From: Phallus indusiatus
Lineage: Eukaryota > Basidiomycota > Agaricomycetes > Phallales > Phallaceae
Direction: 5' to 3'
DNA: 64,000 bases
NCBI GenBank assembly: GCA_027605045.1
Contig: JAQFWX010000006.1
Coordinates: 1,736,001 to 1,800,000, forward strand
Part shown: in pieces, positions 1-12,219 of the stretch
Layout of the letters: the number at the start of each line of letters is the position of its first letter
Numbering within the stretch: the stretch's first letter is position 1
Position numbers and translations under genes: made by a program
Notes under the pieces: model-generated
What the model was told of the DNA's origin: nothing
Databases searched by the model: none
Seen by the model: the letters and a program-made list of their open reading frames with translations, nothing else

Positions 1-3000
1 TCTATCAAACCCTCTCAATACTTTGGGCGGTTCACTTGCTTCAGGAGGAAAACCGAGGTAAACTTGGCTGACTTCGTTGCCATCTACTCCGCCAGTGTTG
101 GTAATGGAATACGTAACTGTGAAGGCCGTATCGTATAGTGATGCTGGACCGCCTGGACTGTTGCTGACGGGAGGTAAGGAAGTTGGAGTAGTGGAAGCGG
201 TCGAGTTCGCGGTCGAGGTTGCATTCGGCGAGGCCGGGGATGTATGGAAAGAGGTGGTAGCATTGGCCACAGATGTGCTCGTTGAATTGGTCGCAGATAT
301 ACTGGCTGTACTTGCCACGGATGTACTAGTCGTATTTACGACAGATGTCCTTGTCGCGTTTAGTGAGGATACTGTCGAAGTGGCGCGGAAAGTGCCGGTT
401 ATTGTGCCGGTCAAATTACTGCTGGTAGGCATCGACGAATTTGACGTTGAAGCCGCGGCCGGGTGAACTGACGAATCACTGACGGCTCGTTTGTTATTGT
501 TGCTTCCACCGCGTTGGACTTTCAATCCAGAATAAGAAAAAGTTGTATAACTCAACCCAAATCCGAATTCGAATCGAGGAGTGATATTGTTTGCATCAAA
601 ATGTCTGGAATAGGAAGACGCGGGGGATTAACACAATCAATTTAAAAAATAATATTCAAAAATTCAAACCTGTAATCGATATTGACACCCTCTGAATAGG
701 TTATCTGGGGAGTCTCATCATCGCTCGTGTACAATACATCCACACCATAATCCTCCGGTTGTTTAGCAATCGTATAAGGTAATCGACCACTGGGGTTGAC
801 AGCTCCGAACAAGATATCAACTAAACCATGACCAGATTCTTGACCGGCCAAACCCGCGTGAATTACGGCAGTAACATTCGGATGATCAATCCAAGGTTCC
901 ATAATCACCGGACCGACGATGTTGGCAACGACAATAGTGTTCGGGCATGCTTGTGCTGTCATTTGAATGAGCGTGTCCCCCGCGTGCCAGGTTGTTAGGT
1001 TATTTCTGTCGCCTTGATTACCGTCGACGTTAATGTATTCTGAAAGGTGTGCAATATTAACAAAGCAACAGATGTGGTTGAAGAATATTCACCTTCCCCG
1101 GAATCAGCATTGACGAAAACGAGACATGTATCAGCTTGAGAGGCAATTGACTGAGCCTGCGCGTAATTGAAATCGTCAAGCATTCCTTCAATAACAACAC
1201 CGGGCTTCTTGGATTGGACATAGGTTTGAATAGCTGAGAGCGGGTCGATAAGGTACGGGAACTTAATAAAATCATTGAGTCTCACGAGAGGAAAAACAGG
1301 TTGAAAAATACATACTTGTCCCGTTCCGGATCCCCAACCCATCGCCAAGTGTCCTTGATCACATCCACGACTATACGGATGTTTCAATATTCAACGGATT
1401 CACGAAGAGTATATCGTACTTACTCGCTGCACCCATTAGGACCGTCGGGATTTGGACCAGCGTCACTACCAATGATAGCAATACCTACATCGCGCCGCAT
1501 TTAGTTTATCAGTAACAAGGCGAGTAGTAATTAGACACACGCTTCAGCTTGTTCACATTTAATGGCAAAGCTTTGTTTTCGTTTTTGAGCAGTATCGCAC
1601 TAGCCGCGGCAATCTCTCTAATAATTTTGTAATGATCGCCTTGTGGGCTGCAAACAATCAAACGCGGTCAACCCTTGAAGCCGTCTCAGGTGGCAAAAAA
1701 CTTACTTGACATGTTCATTGATTAGTTCACCTTGCGCGTTAAAAGTATCCTGAGTTAATTGGTCGAAATTGACAGCGGGATAATCTTTGTCTTGTCCCAT
1801 TTTGTAATATGCCTATAAAAAAAGTTGCAATCAAACTTTAGCGGTATACAATGAAAAGGAAATCAACTTACAGACATGATTCTTGTAGCCATGTCATTCA
1901 CCCGCGACTCAGGTATGCTCCCATTATGGACAGCCTCAATCAAAAACATTCCCCAAAAGGTATTGTTTGTATTCAGAGGGTCGAAGCTTTGTGGACCTAA
2001 CCCGTACGCCATGAAACCTGGCATGTTGATGTCTAAACCAGCCAGCGCAGGCTTTCACCAAACGTTTAAGAAGACGCAAAAGAGTAGTTTCCTGCACAAA
2101 TTCTTACCTGGACGCCGTTGATTAGCGCAGCCCAGTCACTCATCAATGGACCTTGGAAACCAAGTTCTCCTTTGATAATCCCATTCATAACTTTGCTATT
2201 CTGACACGCCTGCGTCTGATTAATCTTGTTGTATGAGCACCTATAAAAATAACCATCAGCTGATTTTCTTGTAGCCCAATTTAAAATGATGTCTTACATG
2301 ACGGCCCCAACGCCAGCTCTAATTGACTCCGCAAAAGGCCAAACATAAAGCTCATGTATAGTCTTATCGTCTACATTCGAACTGTAAATTTCATTTGCCA
2401 AGGAACTGCCTCTGAAATGTTCTTGTTCGTTTGCAATCAAATGTTTAGCCGTGGCAATGACCCCCGACGTTTGCATGCCCTTGACCGTTTCGGCAGCCGC
2501 CACGCCCGCCAGAAATGGATCTGCGCCAAAACCTTCCCAGTTTCGTCCTCCGGCTGGTACGCGACCGAGATTCATCATTGGACCGAGGGCAAAGTTGACG
2601 CCCTTGGCTTTATGCTCCGCCCCCAGCGCAAGACCGCGATTGAAGATGAGATTTCTATCCCACGTTGCGGCTGTGTTGATACCGGTTGGACTATGAAACT
2701 TTAAGTATTAGATACTCAAACTAATGTTTGAAGATGCTGGACTCACAAAGCAGAAACGAAATCGGTAAATCGAACTCCGAGAGGCGAATCTTGATAACAA
2801 TGTCCTTGAAAACCAAGCCGAGTGACTTTCTGTTTGTTCGACGCGTTCAATTCGCGGCGCGTGGATGAATTTCAAAACCATGACTACTTACGCCGCTGTT
2901 ACCAACACATCTGTCCATGACACCCGTACCAGTGGTCAGGTTGACTTTCTCTTCTAATGTTAATTGTGCCACGAAACGACGTGCTTTGGCAACCGCATCC

Positions 3001-3251
3001 GCCCAGTCTCCAGTTCCTTGTACGGGTATAGCAGGTACGACCTGTCAGTTAATCATTATACTGGGGCTTTTCATAGATCCGATGTAGATAGACTTTACCA
3101 CAGGGGATACCCATTCTTCAAATCCTATTGGAGCGGAGTCTGGTATACCAGTTATAACATCCGCGACTACGGGTTTTAGAATGAAAAGTATGAGAGAGAA
3201 AGCTGCAGCGGAAACGAATGCTCGTGACTGTCGACCAGATGAAGAGGTCAT
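1..3251 (-). CDS. GH3 beta-glucosidase, secreted, C-terminus cut off by window edge
   Basis: Secreted beta-glucosidase that releases glucose from the non-reducing end of cello-oligosaccharides and other beta-glucosides outside the cell. The ATG at 3251 opens a hydrophobic signal peptide ([20 protein letters not shown]). After introns come GH3 blocks: [56 protein letters not shown], and [10 protein letters not shown], whose Asp (codon about 2135-2137) is the family nucleophile. An [14 protein letters not shown] block carries the expected acid/base Glu, followed by the C-terminal domain ([15 protein letters not shown]). From about 480 down to 80 there is a Ser/Thr/Asn-rich linker, then the start of the fibronectin-III-like domain ([20 protein letters not shown]). 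Roughly 60-80 residues are missing beyond base 1. About ten short introns. No frameshift seen. An upstream in-frame TTG was rejected as start. A TTTAAAAGG box lies about 70 nt upstream. Confidence 0.93.
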
Positions 3252-4618
3252 CACGAACAGGACACAGCGGAACAAAGGAAATAGGAAAGCGAATCAAAGG
3301 TAGGAATTCTTGACGCCTTTTAAATGACTTGCGACCTAGAAAGGTGGTTTTTGTGATATTCTACGAGCAGGGACGACGTCCGAAGGGAAAAAAGGCGCAA
3401 ACTGGGAATTCCTCATCTGACCTCCGTCGGATTACAGATATCCTCGCATTCAAATTGATGGTGACACTAGATGCCGTACATGACATATGAAGTTCAAAAG
3501 CAACGCACATTGAAACACGGATTCATGATCAATTGCGCTCCACATTGCAACGCTTTTTCTTTCGTCCTTTGGCGCATGTGACGGTAATCGGCGTGGAAAG
3601 AAGCGACGCCAAAAGCCTTTTTATGACAGTTTTATACGACCCTGATTTAAAAGGCTGCAGTTTGTGATTGTGGGGTATTATTCCGAGGTTCTCGCTGAGT
3701 TTACGTCTAGAAACATAACTTGCAATATTTTTTTTGTATTCACGTGGCGCAAGTCTGTGAGATACATCAGTCTCAGGTTAGCTGAAAGTCGATGTGCTTA
3801 TGATTTACATCAATGAGATTGTTTTCTTGCTTTGAACTCTGATTTTCAATTTCCAGGATGAAACGTAGACCGGTACTTTCATTGAAAAGTTGCCGTCTCT
3901 CTGTCAAATTAGGTGATGCAATTTCGTCTATACAAAATCTTTCGTCATAATCGGGGCAAGATATAAGAGGTATTTTTAGCACTTGTCTTGATTTTGCCCA
4001 GCAGATTTGTTTGCAGGGTTTACCCCACCGTCACGTCTCCTCTTCGACTTGCGAGTGGAGCTCAGGGTCGCAAGAGGTGGGCGATCGATTCGTACATACA
4101 GCACATGTACATAATAGGTTGCGTGGTTTTCAATAGGCATGAAATATTCGCGCGAAGTCATGAGTGGTTTAATTTTTGCCGAAGCGCAGTAGAAGTACAG
4201 CCAGCTAGTACAACCTGGGGGAGGAACGGTGTTTGTAGGTCATGTGCACGACCACATGATGGTCGTAGGGACAAATACACCAAACAGACGTTTCTATTTT
4301 TATTGGTTAGATAACATAACATTTTGACGATAGTCAACTGAGGATACCCGTTCAAAGCTACATATGTACTTTAACCTATTTATCGTAGAAGCGGCATCAT
4401 TCTTCATAGTATTTGTACGCATCAGTTCGAGTACCAAGAAGAATCTTTATGAAAACGTGGGAATGTGGGTCATATTGCATAAAGGCCTAAAGACTGAAAA
4501 ATACATACGGCGACCATTGAACATAAACTAATTATAAGGTTCGAGGTGCAAAATAAATCATCACCATGAAACAAAAAGCTAAAGGCAGAAAAAGCCACGG
4601 ACACGGAGCTGCCCGTGT
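3252..4618. other. intergenic, no gene recognised
   Basis: Divergent spacer between the beta-glucosidase (-) and the F-box gene (+), so it should hold both promoters. Open frames on either strand are short, start at arbitrary codons and resemble nothing known to me. Confidence 0.6.
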
Positions 4619-6293
4619 ATGTCCAAGGACCAGGCTTGGCGTGGGTATATCCGCTTGGAAACGCGGCAAATTCCAGGATGGGGTTTAATCGGAACTTTAA
4701 AAATCTTCACAATAGCTCGGGTTTTCTTCATGCCTTTCATCCAATACCTACCTTCAGAGTCGCTGGAAAATATTATTCTCCATGTCGAAACCCCAACCGA
4801 TCTGCTTAATCTTGCTCTAACATGCAAATATTTGCACGATTCAATTATTCCAACATACCATTGGCGTCTCGCCTGCATCGGGTGCAGTGTGGCAGAAACG
4901 TCTTCTATATTCTGGCAAAAGTTCTTCGAGTCGCCTCGATATTTCTCCATGGTTCGCCATATAGAACTTTGTGAAACTCAGTTTCTCCCCCAAGTTTCCC
5001 CTATTCGACAATCACCTATTGTCTTGATGGATGAACAGTTCGTTACCGAGTGGTCGCGCTCAAAATATCATCTGCTTCAAACGAATCGGTCCAATTTCCA
5101 AAACTTCTTCCAGTGTTTGAGCGGTTTCATCAATTGCCAATCTATCACGCTTATCGAATCATTTTCGGAAGACGAATATAAAGATATCCTAACGTTTATT
5201 GCGATTAACCTGTCGAAAAATCTTCAAAGTCTTGTCGTCAACAATTATGGAAGGCGCAGACGTGAACACGAAGAGTACATTCCACGTTATAAATTCTCAG
5301 TAAGCCTGCTTTGTAACAACCATGAAAATATAATCTTTATTGTTGAATCAGCCGGAAATGACTTGTCCCTTTGATCGTTTAACAACGTTCCACATCAACC
5401 TTGATATTTTCGAAGGCGATTTTCTAATGACTCCAATTCAACGTATTCTGAAATCGTTGGTCTTCGGCTGCTCTACGCTGGTCAATTTCGTCCTAATGCT
5501 GACGTGCTGGGAAGCACCATTCATTCATTCTCATTTGCTGGAGAGCGCTACCTGGCCTTCATTGAAGAAGCTGAAACTTAAAGGGATAGAGCTCTTCAGA
5601 GGAAAGGAAAATGCTCGCGAGATATACATCTCTTTCCTGGAAAGACATTTGCAAATCGAATCTTTGCTTTTGGAGGAGCTGAATGGTATGGACAACTTGG
5701 AAACTGTATTCCAATCCCAACTTCCATCCCACGTGCTGCCTCGTCTCCGGTCACTTCATTCTGCTTTTCCTCTCCATCCGGATATCTTTCCTCGCCTTCA
5801 CCACATCTCTTATCTCCACGTTTTCAATCCCTCCACATATTCAATGGCCAGTTCACTGCGCAGCTGCACTGTCTTTATCTCAGAGGATACAATTGACCGC
5901 ATCGCCGAGGCTTTTCCTCAACTGGAATGTCTTTATATTTATCTTCGCTGGTGCTCTTCAGACTGTGCGCCTGATCCCTGTGATTGTATTTTTGGATACA
6001 ATCTGCGAGGACTATTGAGGCTGCGGAACCTTACGCATCTAGGAATGTTCGCGAAAAAAATGGATTCGAGAGAAATGGCCACCTTAACGAAAGTGCTGAT
6101 TGATAATCTTCCCAACCTGTCCATTATTTATCTGTACTTCAATCACCCCGGTCAGTATGAGGTTGTTCGGAATACTGATAACGGACTTCCTACGGTCAAA
6201 CTCTCCAAACAGCTACCTTTTCAACGCCCACCAAACGGGGTCGAATTCGAAGACATTTTTGATATCCCTATCAAGGGCAGGCCTCTTTGGTAA
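4619..6293 (+). CDS. F-box protein with leucine-rich C-terminal half
   Basis: Probable substrate receptor of an SCF ubiquitin ligase, binding Skp1 through its F-box. Two exons, 4619-5299 and 5352-6293, with a 52-nt intron (GTAAGC..TCAG) that joins in phase 0 to give 540 residues. The F-box is seen as YLPSESLENIILHVETPTDL followed by LALTCKYLHDSI. The rest is a long, leucine-rich, irregular-repeat region typical of fungal F-box/LRR-like proteins (LPRLRSLHSAFPLHP, LRNLTHLGMF). The start is uncertain. The ATG at 4730 (MPFIQYLPSESLENI) would put the F-box at the very N-terminus, as is usual in this family; the ATG at 4619 adds 37 residues of no clear character. The substrate is unknown; such genes are highly expanded in mushrooms. 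Confidence 0.85.
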
Positions 6294-6751
6294 ACTCTCG
6301 GATCTCTTCTTTTTAACTATAAGAAAGTATGTACCCATACAGCTACATGAATAAACTGCTTAAAACGTCCTAAGCTAAGTCGCGTTTGAATGTACGGATA
6401 AGCTTGTTAGCGCTGAGTGCAACCATGTCAGAGGCTTATCCCATAACTCCAAAACTTAGTTGATATATGCTATAGTACCAATTCGGAAATCGGTACAGAA
6501 TTTGTTGTTGCAATGCAATCACGCTATCGTGGAAATTTTTTCCCCCTTCCGACTAATTACTAAATAAAATTCCCGATGTAACAAAGGTAAAAATAGCGAT
6601 CAAGTGTCGGGAGCATGAAGACCAAATAAGTTCATAAAAAGCTTGTAAGCATATCATATTGACATATGTTCTAATTACGATTTGTACAGTAAACTACAGA
6701 CCGATTGTTCGGCTTCTGAGACACTCTACGAGAAAGATAGACTCGTTCTGG
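6294..6751. other. convergent 3' spacer, nothing recognised
   Basis: AT-rich spacer between the 3' ends of the F-box gene and the next, minus-strand gene. It presumably holds both 3' UTRs. No repeat or open frame of note. Confidence 0.6.
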
Positions 6752-7489
6752 TCAATGTCTTGATTGAGGAGAGTTCTCCAAGTCACTTCGACGAGCATGC
6801 CTCAGTTCTTTGATGACTTTCTTAACTTTCGAGGAGAAACCAACAGCATTTCTGTCTACTCCAGTATTGACCGTTTTCGCGGCATTCAAACGTTCTGAAG
6901 AGGTGTCAGACAATTTGAAATGAACTGGGAGAAGAAAATTCGCACCATGATTATTATTTTTAACCAATTTGTTTCCCTTACTGAATCTTCCGACTGGAAC
7001 CTTATCCTTTTCTCTCATATATGGATCTTCATCTCCAGCCCACATTTGCATATGGTCCTCATGGTGGTGGTTTTTCAATGGCGGGTTGAGCGGCCTTCGT
7101 CCGTTATTATAATGAACAACCCCAGCTGGTTGACGGTCGTTAAAACCAATGCTTGGAACGAAGGGATTATTAGCGAATATACAGTCCATATCCTCCTGGG
7201 TTGGTTGCCCGTTGGTCAGCTTGTGCATAGTATACCCCATTGCGCATTGCCTTGAACAATAGAGTCCATCGTCATCATCATTTCTGCCGGGTGGTATTAC
7301 GGCGTAACAAAATGTACATGTACAGGCGTGGTTTCTCCTATTAGAATTGTCCTCATTGAAAACGGAACGCAGATTTTCCATGAACGTGTCGTTGTTAGCG
7401 GCGGAGACGGAATGTTGTGTGTGTTCGTTCATTTGTGTTATAGATGTTACGGCTGTTTCGAATTTCGCGGTGAAATGATAATCAGACAT
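6752..7489 (-). CDS. orphan 245-aa protein with a Cys cluster resembling a zinc site
   Basis: Intronless frame with an ATG start, 245 residues. I do not recognise the family. Residues about 55-85 contain two Cys pairs separated by an acidic loop (ACTCTFCYAVIPPG, then LYCSRQCAMG). The C-x-C-x2-C...C-x3-C pattern could bind zinc, as in small treble-clef or MYND-like fingers. The N-terminus is Ser/Thr/Asn-rich. The C-terminus is basic (SSKVKKVIKELRHARRSDLE), which would suit a nuclear or nucleic-acid-binding protein. No signal peptide or membrane segment is visible. It could be a lineage-specific regulator; function is not assigned. Confidence that it is a real gene rests on its length, the ATG and the clustered cysteines. 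Confidence 0.6.
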   Translation of the reverse strand: MSDYHFTAKFETAVTSITQMNEHTQHSVSAANNDTFMENLRSVFNEDNSNRRNHACTCTFCYAVIPPGRNDDDDGLYCSRQCAMGYTMHKLTNGQPTQEDMDCIFANNPFVPSIGFNDRQPAGVVHYNNGRRPLNPPLKNHHHEDHMQMWAGDEDPYMREKDKVPVGRFSKGNKLVKNNNHGANFLLPVHFKLSDTSSERLNAAKTVNTGVDRNAVGFSSKVKKVIKELRHARRSDLENSPQSRH

Positions 7490-7908
7490 AAGTAGCTGTT
7501 GTACTAGTTAAATATGTATGGTATGAAGGTCCGGTGGTGTGGACTCATACACCGGACGTAAAATCTGTCCGTTCATTAACCTCGTAATTGTGTAGCTTGG
7601 ACTTGACACCGTGCAAGTCCTGCTAACTTTATTAGTCGTCTTGGTATTGATACGGGCTTGGACTCAATGTTTCCTCTCGTACTTTCGGTCAATGACGTGC
7701 AGATTATTTATTGTATTTGAGTTTGGAATAGGTTATCGACCATTCAAATCCAAGTGATGACCTCCAGAAGAAAGCTGAGATGTAATAAAAGAGTCGATAG
7801 AATCGATCAATTATTAGATCCGGAGTTGGTTGTCAGTTTAATACAGTGGTCCTGCATTTTTACTAATGAAAGTACGTTAAAACCTTCTAGTTATAATAAA
7901 GAAAACAA
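7490..7908. other. spacer, nothing recognised
   Basis: Between the orphan Cys protein and peptide gene A. No open frame of interest. Confidence 0.55.
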
Positions 7909-8481
7909 TCAGTTGCAAGATCTGCCACCAGGGTTTCCACATCCGTCCTGTTATATATACATATGCTGCGTTAGTTGGGAATTAATGAGTTTGATTAGGA
8001 AGGCTTACAGCGGCTAACAAAACCAATGAGTAACTAAAATAGGAAAAAACGGACAATTAACTTGAACTCACTGGCACTAGAAGTAGCTTCAGCTGTGGCG
8101 ACTGTAGGCTAAAAAACATGAGTTGGTTTGAGTGGTGAAATTATTATGGCAGAGCTTACTGCAGCTGAAATATCACATTAGAGAAATCAAAAGACACTGC
8201 ACTGAAAAACTCACCAACTAAAGCGACAGGAGTAGCGACAGTGTTGCAAGATCTACCACCTGGGTTTCCGCAGCCATCACTCTACGACAATCAGAGCTTG
8301 AACTGCTGTTTCATGAAAAGCGTGCAATGAACTCACAGTTACTGAAATTGGGTGGGTTTAGAGTCAGCCACCTGCTCAAACGGCATAATGTCTGTCACTC
8401 ACCTGTTTGAGGAAATGGTGTAGCAATAGCACAAGAGGCGCAAAAAGCGACAAGAGCGACGAAGACAGGAGAGAATTGCAT
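7909..8481 (-). CDS. tiny secreted repeat peptide A (78 aa, two GCGNPGGRSCN units, three 5-nt microexons)
   Basis: Seven exons on the minus strand: 8403-8481, 8337-8341, 8215-8281, 8160-8164, 8072-8108, 8009-8013, 7909-7947 (79, 5, 67, 5, 37, 5, 39 nt; 237 nt, 78 aa). All introns are 50-61 nt with GTGAG or GTAAG donors and AG acceptors. The product begins with a signal peptide (MQFSPVFVALVAFCASCAIA). The mature part has two identical 12-residue units, DGCGNPGGRSCN, the second ending the protein, joined by an Ala/Val/Thr-rich spacer (TVATPVALVAAPTVATAE). Each unit has two Cys that could close a small CGNPGGRSC loop. No dibasic (Kex2) site exists. I know of no family. It could be an effector, a cell-wall peptide or a precursor of modified peptides. 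Paralogous to the gene at 12707-13614. Confidence 0.75.
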
Positions 8482-8570
8482 GGTATTGTTCGTTGTTGTG
8501 AAGAATGTCTCAAAGTGAGTAGAAGAAGCTGTGGTTGGTTTCTGCAGAATCAACGAGACATATTTCTCAC

Positions 8571-8581
8571 CTTTATATATA
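8571..8581 (-). promoter_or_regulatory. TATA box of peptide gene A
   Basis: TATATATAAAG read on the minus strand, about 90-100 nt upstream of the ATG at 8481. The same box at the same spacing precedes peptide gene B. Confidence 0.6.
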
Positions 8582-10092
8582 CAATCGACGAGCGCGTTAC
8601 ATGACAGGGTTAATGAGACAAGAATACCCAATTACTCCAGGGGGATAACCATTACCAGGATCATGTACCTCACCTCTCACTATGTCCGATACAATCCGAG
8701 GCGACTTACTCGAGGGCACACATCCACTCTGAATTTTTTACTACTTAGAACGAATCATAATGGCTTCCGAGCTCTAAAAATAATGGATCACCGTGCCTGA
8801 GAATTCTTGAGATTATCGGAGGACCCTACTACTACGTATGGAGACCGGATTTTTTGGGGCATCTTTCTTTTTTTTCCGCAGTGATCATTTTGAAAATTTG
8901 CTCACAAATCCTAAGGCTTGCGCTCAAAACTTGTTGATTTATTTCGGCCTTCGGGGGGGACGAGTTTTCCCACCCTGGAAGTTTTGCCAGACGTCACAGG
9001 TGATTATCATCCATACTGAAGCTCTTTCTGGATTTTGACAATACAGAAAGAGCTAACGTCGATGATTTTGAAAAGGTTGGGCGTTGTTACACTAGTAACG
9101 AAAAAAAATAATGAGCGGGCATCGAATGCCGTTCTATTTCAAAGTCAATACATACACAATTTGCGCAAAAATTATACACGAGAGATTTTGACTAGTGAAC
9201 TCATGGGATGCAAGCCCAGCATTTCTATACTCCTGCTTCACCGACACTGGAATGCCTATTGTACAAACCGGTATCAGCGACCTTAATTCTGAAGAAATGT
9301 CCAAAATAAATAATCAGCATTAGGGCCAAAATTTCCAATTTCTGCGCCAGGTTCGTTATGATGAGCCCCGGCATAGGCTATGAGAGGAAAACTCCGAACA
9401 AACAGTAGGTTGTCAACTCTAAGCCCCTAAGCGACAGGACGGTCCGTAATAAATTTATGTGTAGAACCGAGTGCAGTCACGACCACTTGTAGAGGTTAAC
9501 GTCGGGTAATCCCTACTCGTCAGACATTCCCTTCTTTGCCTCTTATTTTACGTTTTACTTTATGATGATGTTGTTCAATTCATTCCCAATTTTTGCCCTC
9601 CGTTTATTTTTCTTGTCTCCCAAACTCCAACGCGCCGTCTTTTCCCAACCTTGCTGTATTAGATATATAGAAGTGCCTGGAATAACTTTCCCCCCCTCTT
9701 TTGGTTGCGAGTGAAACTTGGGCTCTATACATCCGTTCCATCAGACTTTATACTCACCCTCCTGTTTTCTTCTATTCCTTCCCTTAGCACACCCGACGAA
9801 TTGGTTTCCCATGTTTTTTTGCCCGGCAGTAATTGTGATATTAATGTTGAACAATAGGACTTTTTCAGGTCACTAACACTTATTAGTAATACTACACTCA
9901 ATTGATAACTTGTGATATTTCATTGCTTCACGATGCACTCAGCGACGAAGTATATAGGACGAGAACCACACGAACCTATTGGTCCGAATAAGGGATACGC
10001 GTGGACGTTTCGCTCATTAGTTTACATTGACATGTACATGCATTGCGGACAACTACATACTTTGGTTGGGACGACATGTCCACTCGCTGCCT

Positions 10093-10099
10093 TATAAAA
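10093..10099 (+). promoter_or_regulatory. TATA box of the methyltransferase gene
   Basis: TATAAAA about 82 nt upstream of the ATG at 10181, followed by C/T-rich sequence as in many fungal promoters. Confidence 0.5.
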
Positions 10100-10180
10100 A
10101 CTTTCGACGTTCTCCGCTTACTATAACGCCCTCAATCACTTCGCTTTGCTTCCTACATCAAAATTTTCCTTTCTTCTTTA

Positions 10181-12219
10181 ATGTTGCAATCCAGAGACCT
10201 GGATAGGCGGTCTTCGGCTGTCTCCAAGTCCAACAAGGGAAACAAAACCCTATCAAGGTCAACGAGTACAGCTTCCAAAGCACCCAATCCCGATTTGAAT
10301 AAGCAATCTCTCAATGCCATAATCTTTGACTGGGGCCATGAAGAACGCTGGGAGAGATACCTAAAAGATGTACACCTACTGCGGATTCAGAAGCCTTGGT
10401 TAGATTATACTAAATATACCTTCAAGCAATGGGTGGAGGATGTTATGTTCGATGCGCAGATGGTTTCAATGAACAATCTTACCGATGATGAATATGAAGC
10501 ACGAGCAGCCAAAGCTGAGATGGTTGCAAAAGCGTTCTTTTATAAATGCCCTTTCATCGATTTTAGCGGCTATTGTATCGGAGTTCATCCCTGGCAGGTG
10601 GTGCCGTATCCGTTGCCGTATGGGAACAACACTTTCACAAAGTTCGCTTGGCCATTTGTTTTTGTTTGTTTGTTTTTTATTCATTTTGTTTACAGCGACC
10701 GACGGTCAAATGAACTCTTAAAGAAAATTTATAACGGATTTCCTACTATTCATAAAATCATATTCTCTAGTTGTCACCCCCAGAGGGTTCTCGATCTGGG
10801 CTGCGGGGACGGGTCATGGATTATCGACGCTGCTCAGTGTTGCCCCAATACACATTTTTACGGAATTGACGTGCAGAAGCTATGGCCTAAAACAGAAGAC
10901 CTAACAAAGGAGTATGGTGATAGGCTGGCGAGAAACATCAAATTTATCCCCTTCAACTTCTTGCTTGACAAACTTCCTTTTCTTGACAACGTTTTTGATT
11001 TAGTTCGATTAGCGAACCTCAAATGGTGCATCCGTAGAGCTGATGTGAGTCACTCCAGTTTGTTATTAAGCATATTATTATTTACATTGCGCTTCATTTG
11101 CTGCAGTGGGGTATTTTAATGAAGGACGTTCATCGGGTTCTCACATGTGCAGGATATGCAGAAGTCATAGACGATGATTTTATTGCCTACACGGATCCTG
11201 AGAGTACGAAAATGTCGTTTGAGGATCAATTCACGTGTGACATGCTTGAAACTCGTTTCCTTACATTCTTGGCGGAACGGAGCCTTCCTTTGGATACGCA
11301 CGAGTTTATGGTTGAGAAGCTGAAAATAGATAACTCAGCCGTTCATCAGGATGTTTTTCCGATAGGAATATCGAACGAAACAAAAACCAAACATACGGAA
11401 CAAAATAAAAAGGGCAACCGACGGTCGGGTCGGATCAGAGTGGGTGGACGTAAAAGTGGGCCATCGTTGAGCCGTATCATGAGTCGAGTGCGCTTAAACT
11501 CGGTTACTTCCAGTTCGAGTCTGAGCCTTGACTCAGAAAAAATTGATGTACAAGTAAGTTCTTATCTCATATGCAAAACGGGACAAGATCTGAAAGGGTT
11601 TTCTTTAGCGGCCGTTACCGCCGAAGCCGCAGCCCGTTGGCTTGGTGTTACCCACCCTCAACCGCACTCTCGAGCTCACCAATGAAGAAATTATTGCACA
11701 TGCCACAAAAAATATGCAAGATGTATTGTCAGCTATGGTCGTAATTCAGAAGGATATGGTGAATCAAAGGACTAGTGTCTCGAATACCAAATGCTGATCA
11801 GATAAAACAGGAACGTAAAGACCCGAGGATCCTACCCCCCGGCGATAAATGCAAAAAACTACCTTCAGAATGGGAAGAATTATTGAATACATATGATCGG
11901 TTATTTTTTTCTCGTCCTTTGTCCTTCTTATACTCATTCCATGTCGTATTTTATTAGAACAATGTCCGATCGTCTGAACATTAATATTTCACGTTGTGGT
12001 TTCGACTCTGATTCAGATGACGAAACCGAAGTGGAAGAAATTAACCCTTCTCCAAAAAATGAGAGGATCAGTTTTATAAGTGCATTTGCTGGTAATAAGA
12101 AAGCAGTGGAAGTCTCACCTTGGAAAGACGACCAAGAATTCATCGCGCGAGAAATGGCAAAGCAGTACAATGTTGATAAACTAGTACGAGTCATTCGTGT
12201 ATACACCATGATGAAATAG
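10181..12219 (+). CDS. class I SAM-dependent methyltransferase (585 aa)
   Basis: Six exons with consistent phases: 10181-10641, 10696-11044, 11107-11553, 11609-11758, 11811-11899, 11958-12219. Together they encode 585 residues. Motif I of a Rossmann methyltransferase is clear at about residues 183-195 (RVLDLGCGDGSWIIDAA), followed by the acidic strand-2 end (THFYGIDVQKLWP), FIPFNFLLDKLPF and DLVRLANLKWCI, and a post-catalytic segment (MKDVHRVLTCAGYAEVIDDD). The N-terminal 50 residues are basic and disordered. The C-terminal third is charged and low in complexity (DSDSDDETEVEEINPSPK). The layout resembles the large basidiomycete methyltransferase group loosely related to LaeA, but the substrate is unknown. 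The first intron (54 nt, donor GTTCGC) keeps the frame if retained, so it is the least certain. The gene lies between the two secreted-peptide genes. Confidence 0.83.

Larger units (their letters stand above)
8482..10180. other. spacer partly duplicated downstream of peptide gene B
   Basis: 8482-9320 resembles 13615-14390. Shared stretches include the peptide promoter, a run around CTGAGATTATCGGAGGACCCTA, and the 3' part near 9260-9340. A block near 9053-9115 (around GGGCGTTGTTACAC) is present in the other copy in reverse orientation (14118-14195). No gene recognised. 9320-10180 is C/T-rich upstream sequence of the methyltransferase. Confidence 0.6.

Noticed and set aside
77..466. 129-aa plus-strand open frame near the left edge, Val/Glu-rich
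   Set aside because: Starts at TTG and is the antisense reading of the Ser/Thr-rich linker of the beta-glucosidase.
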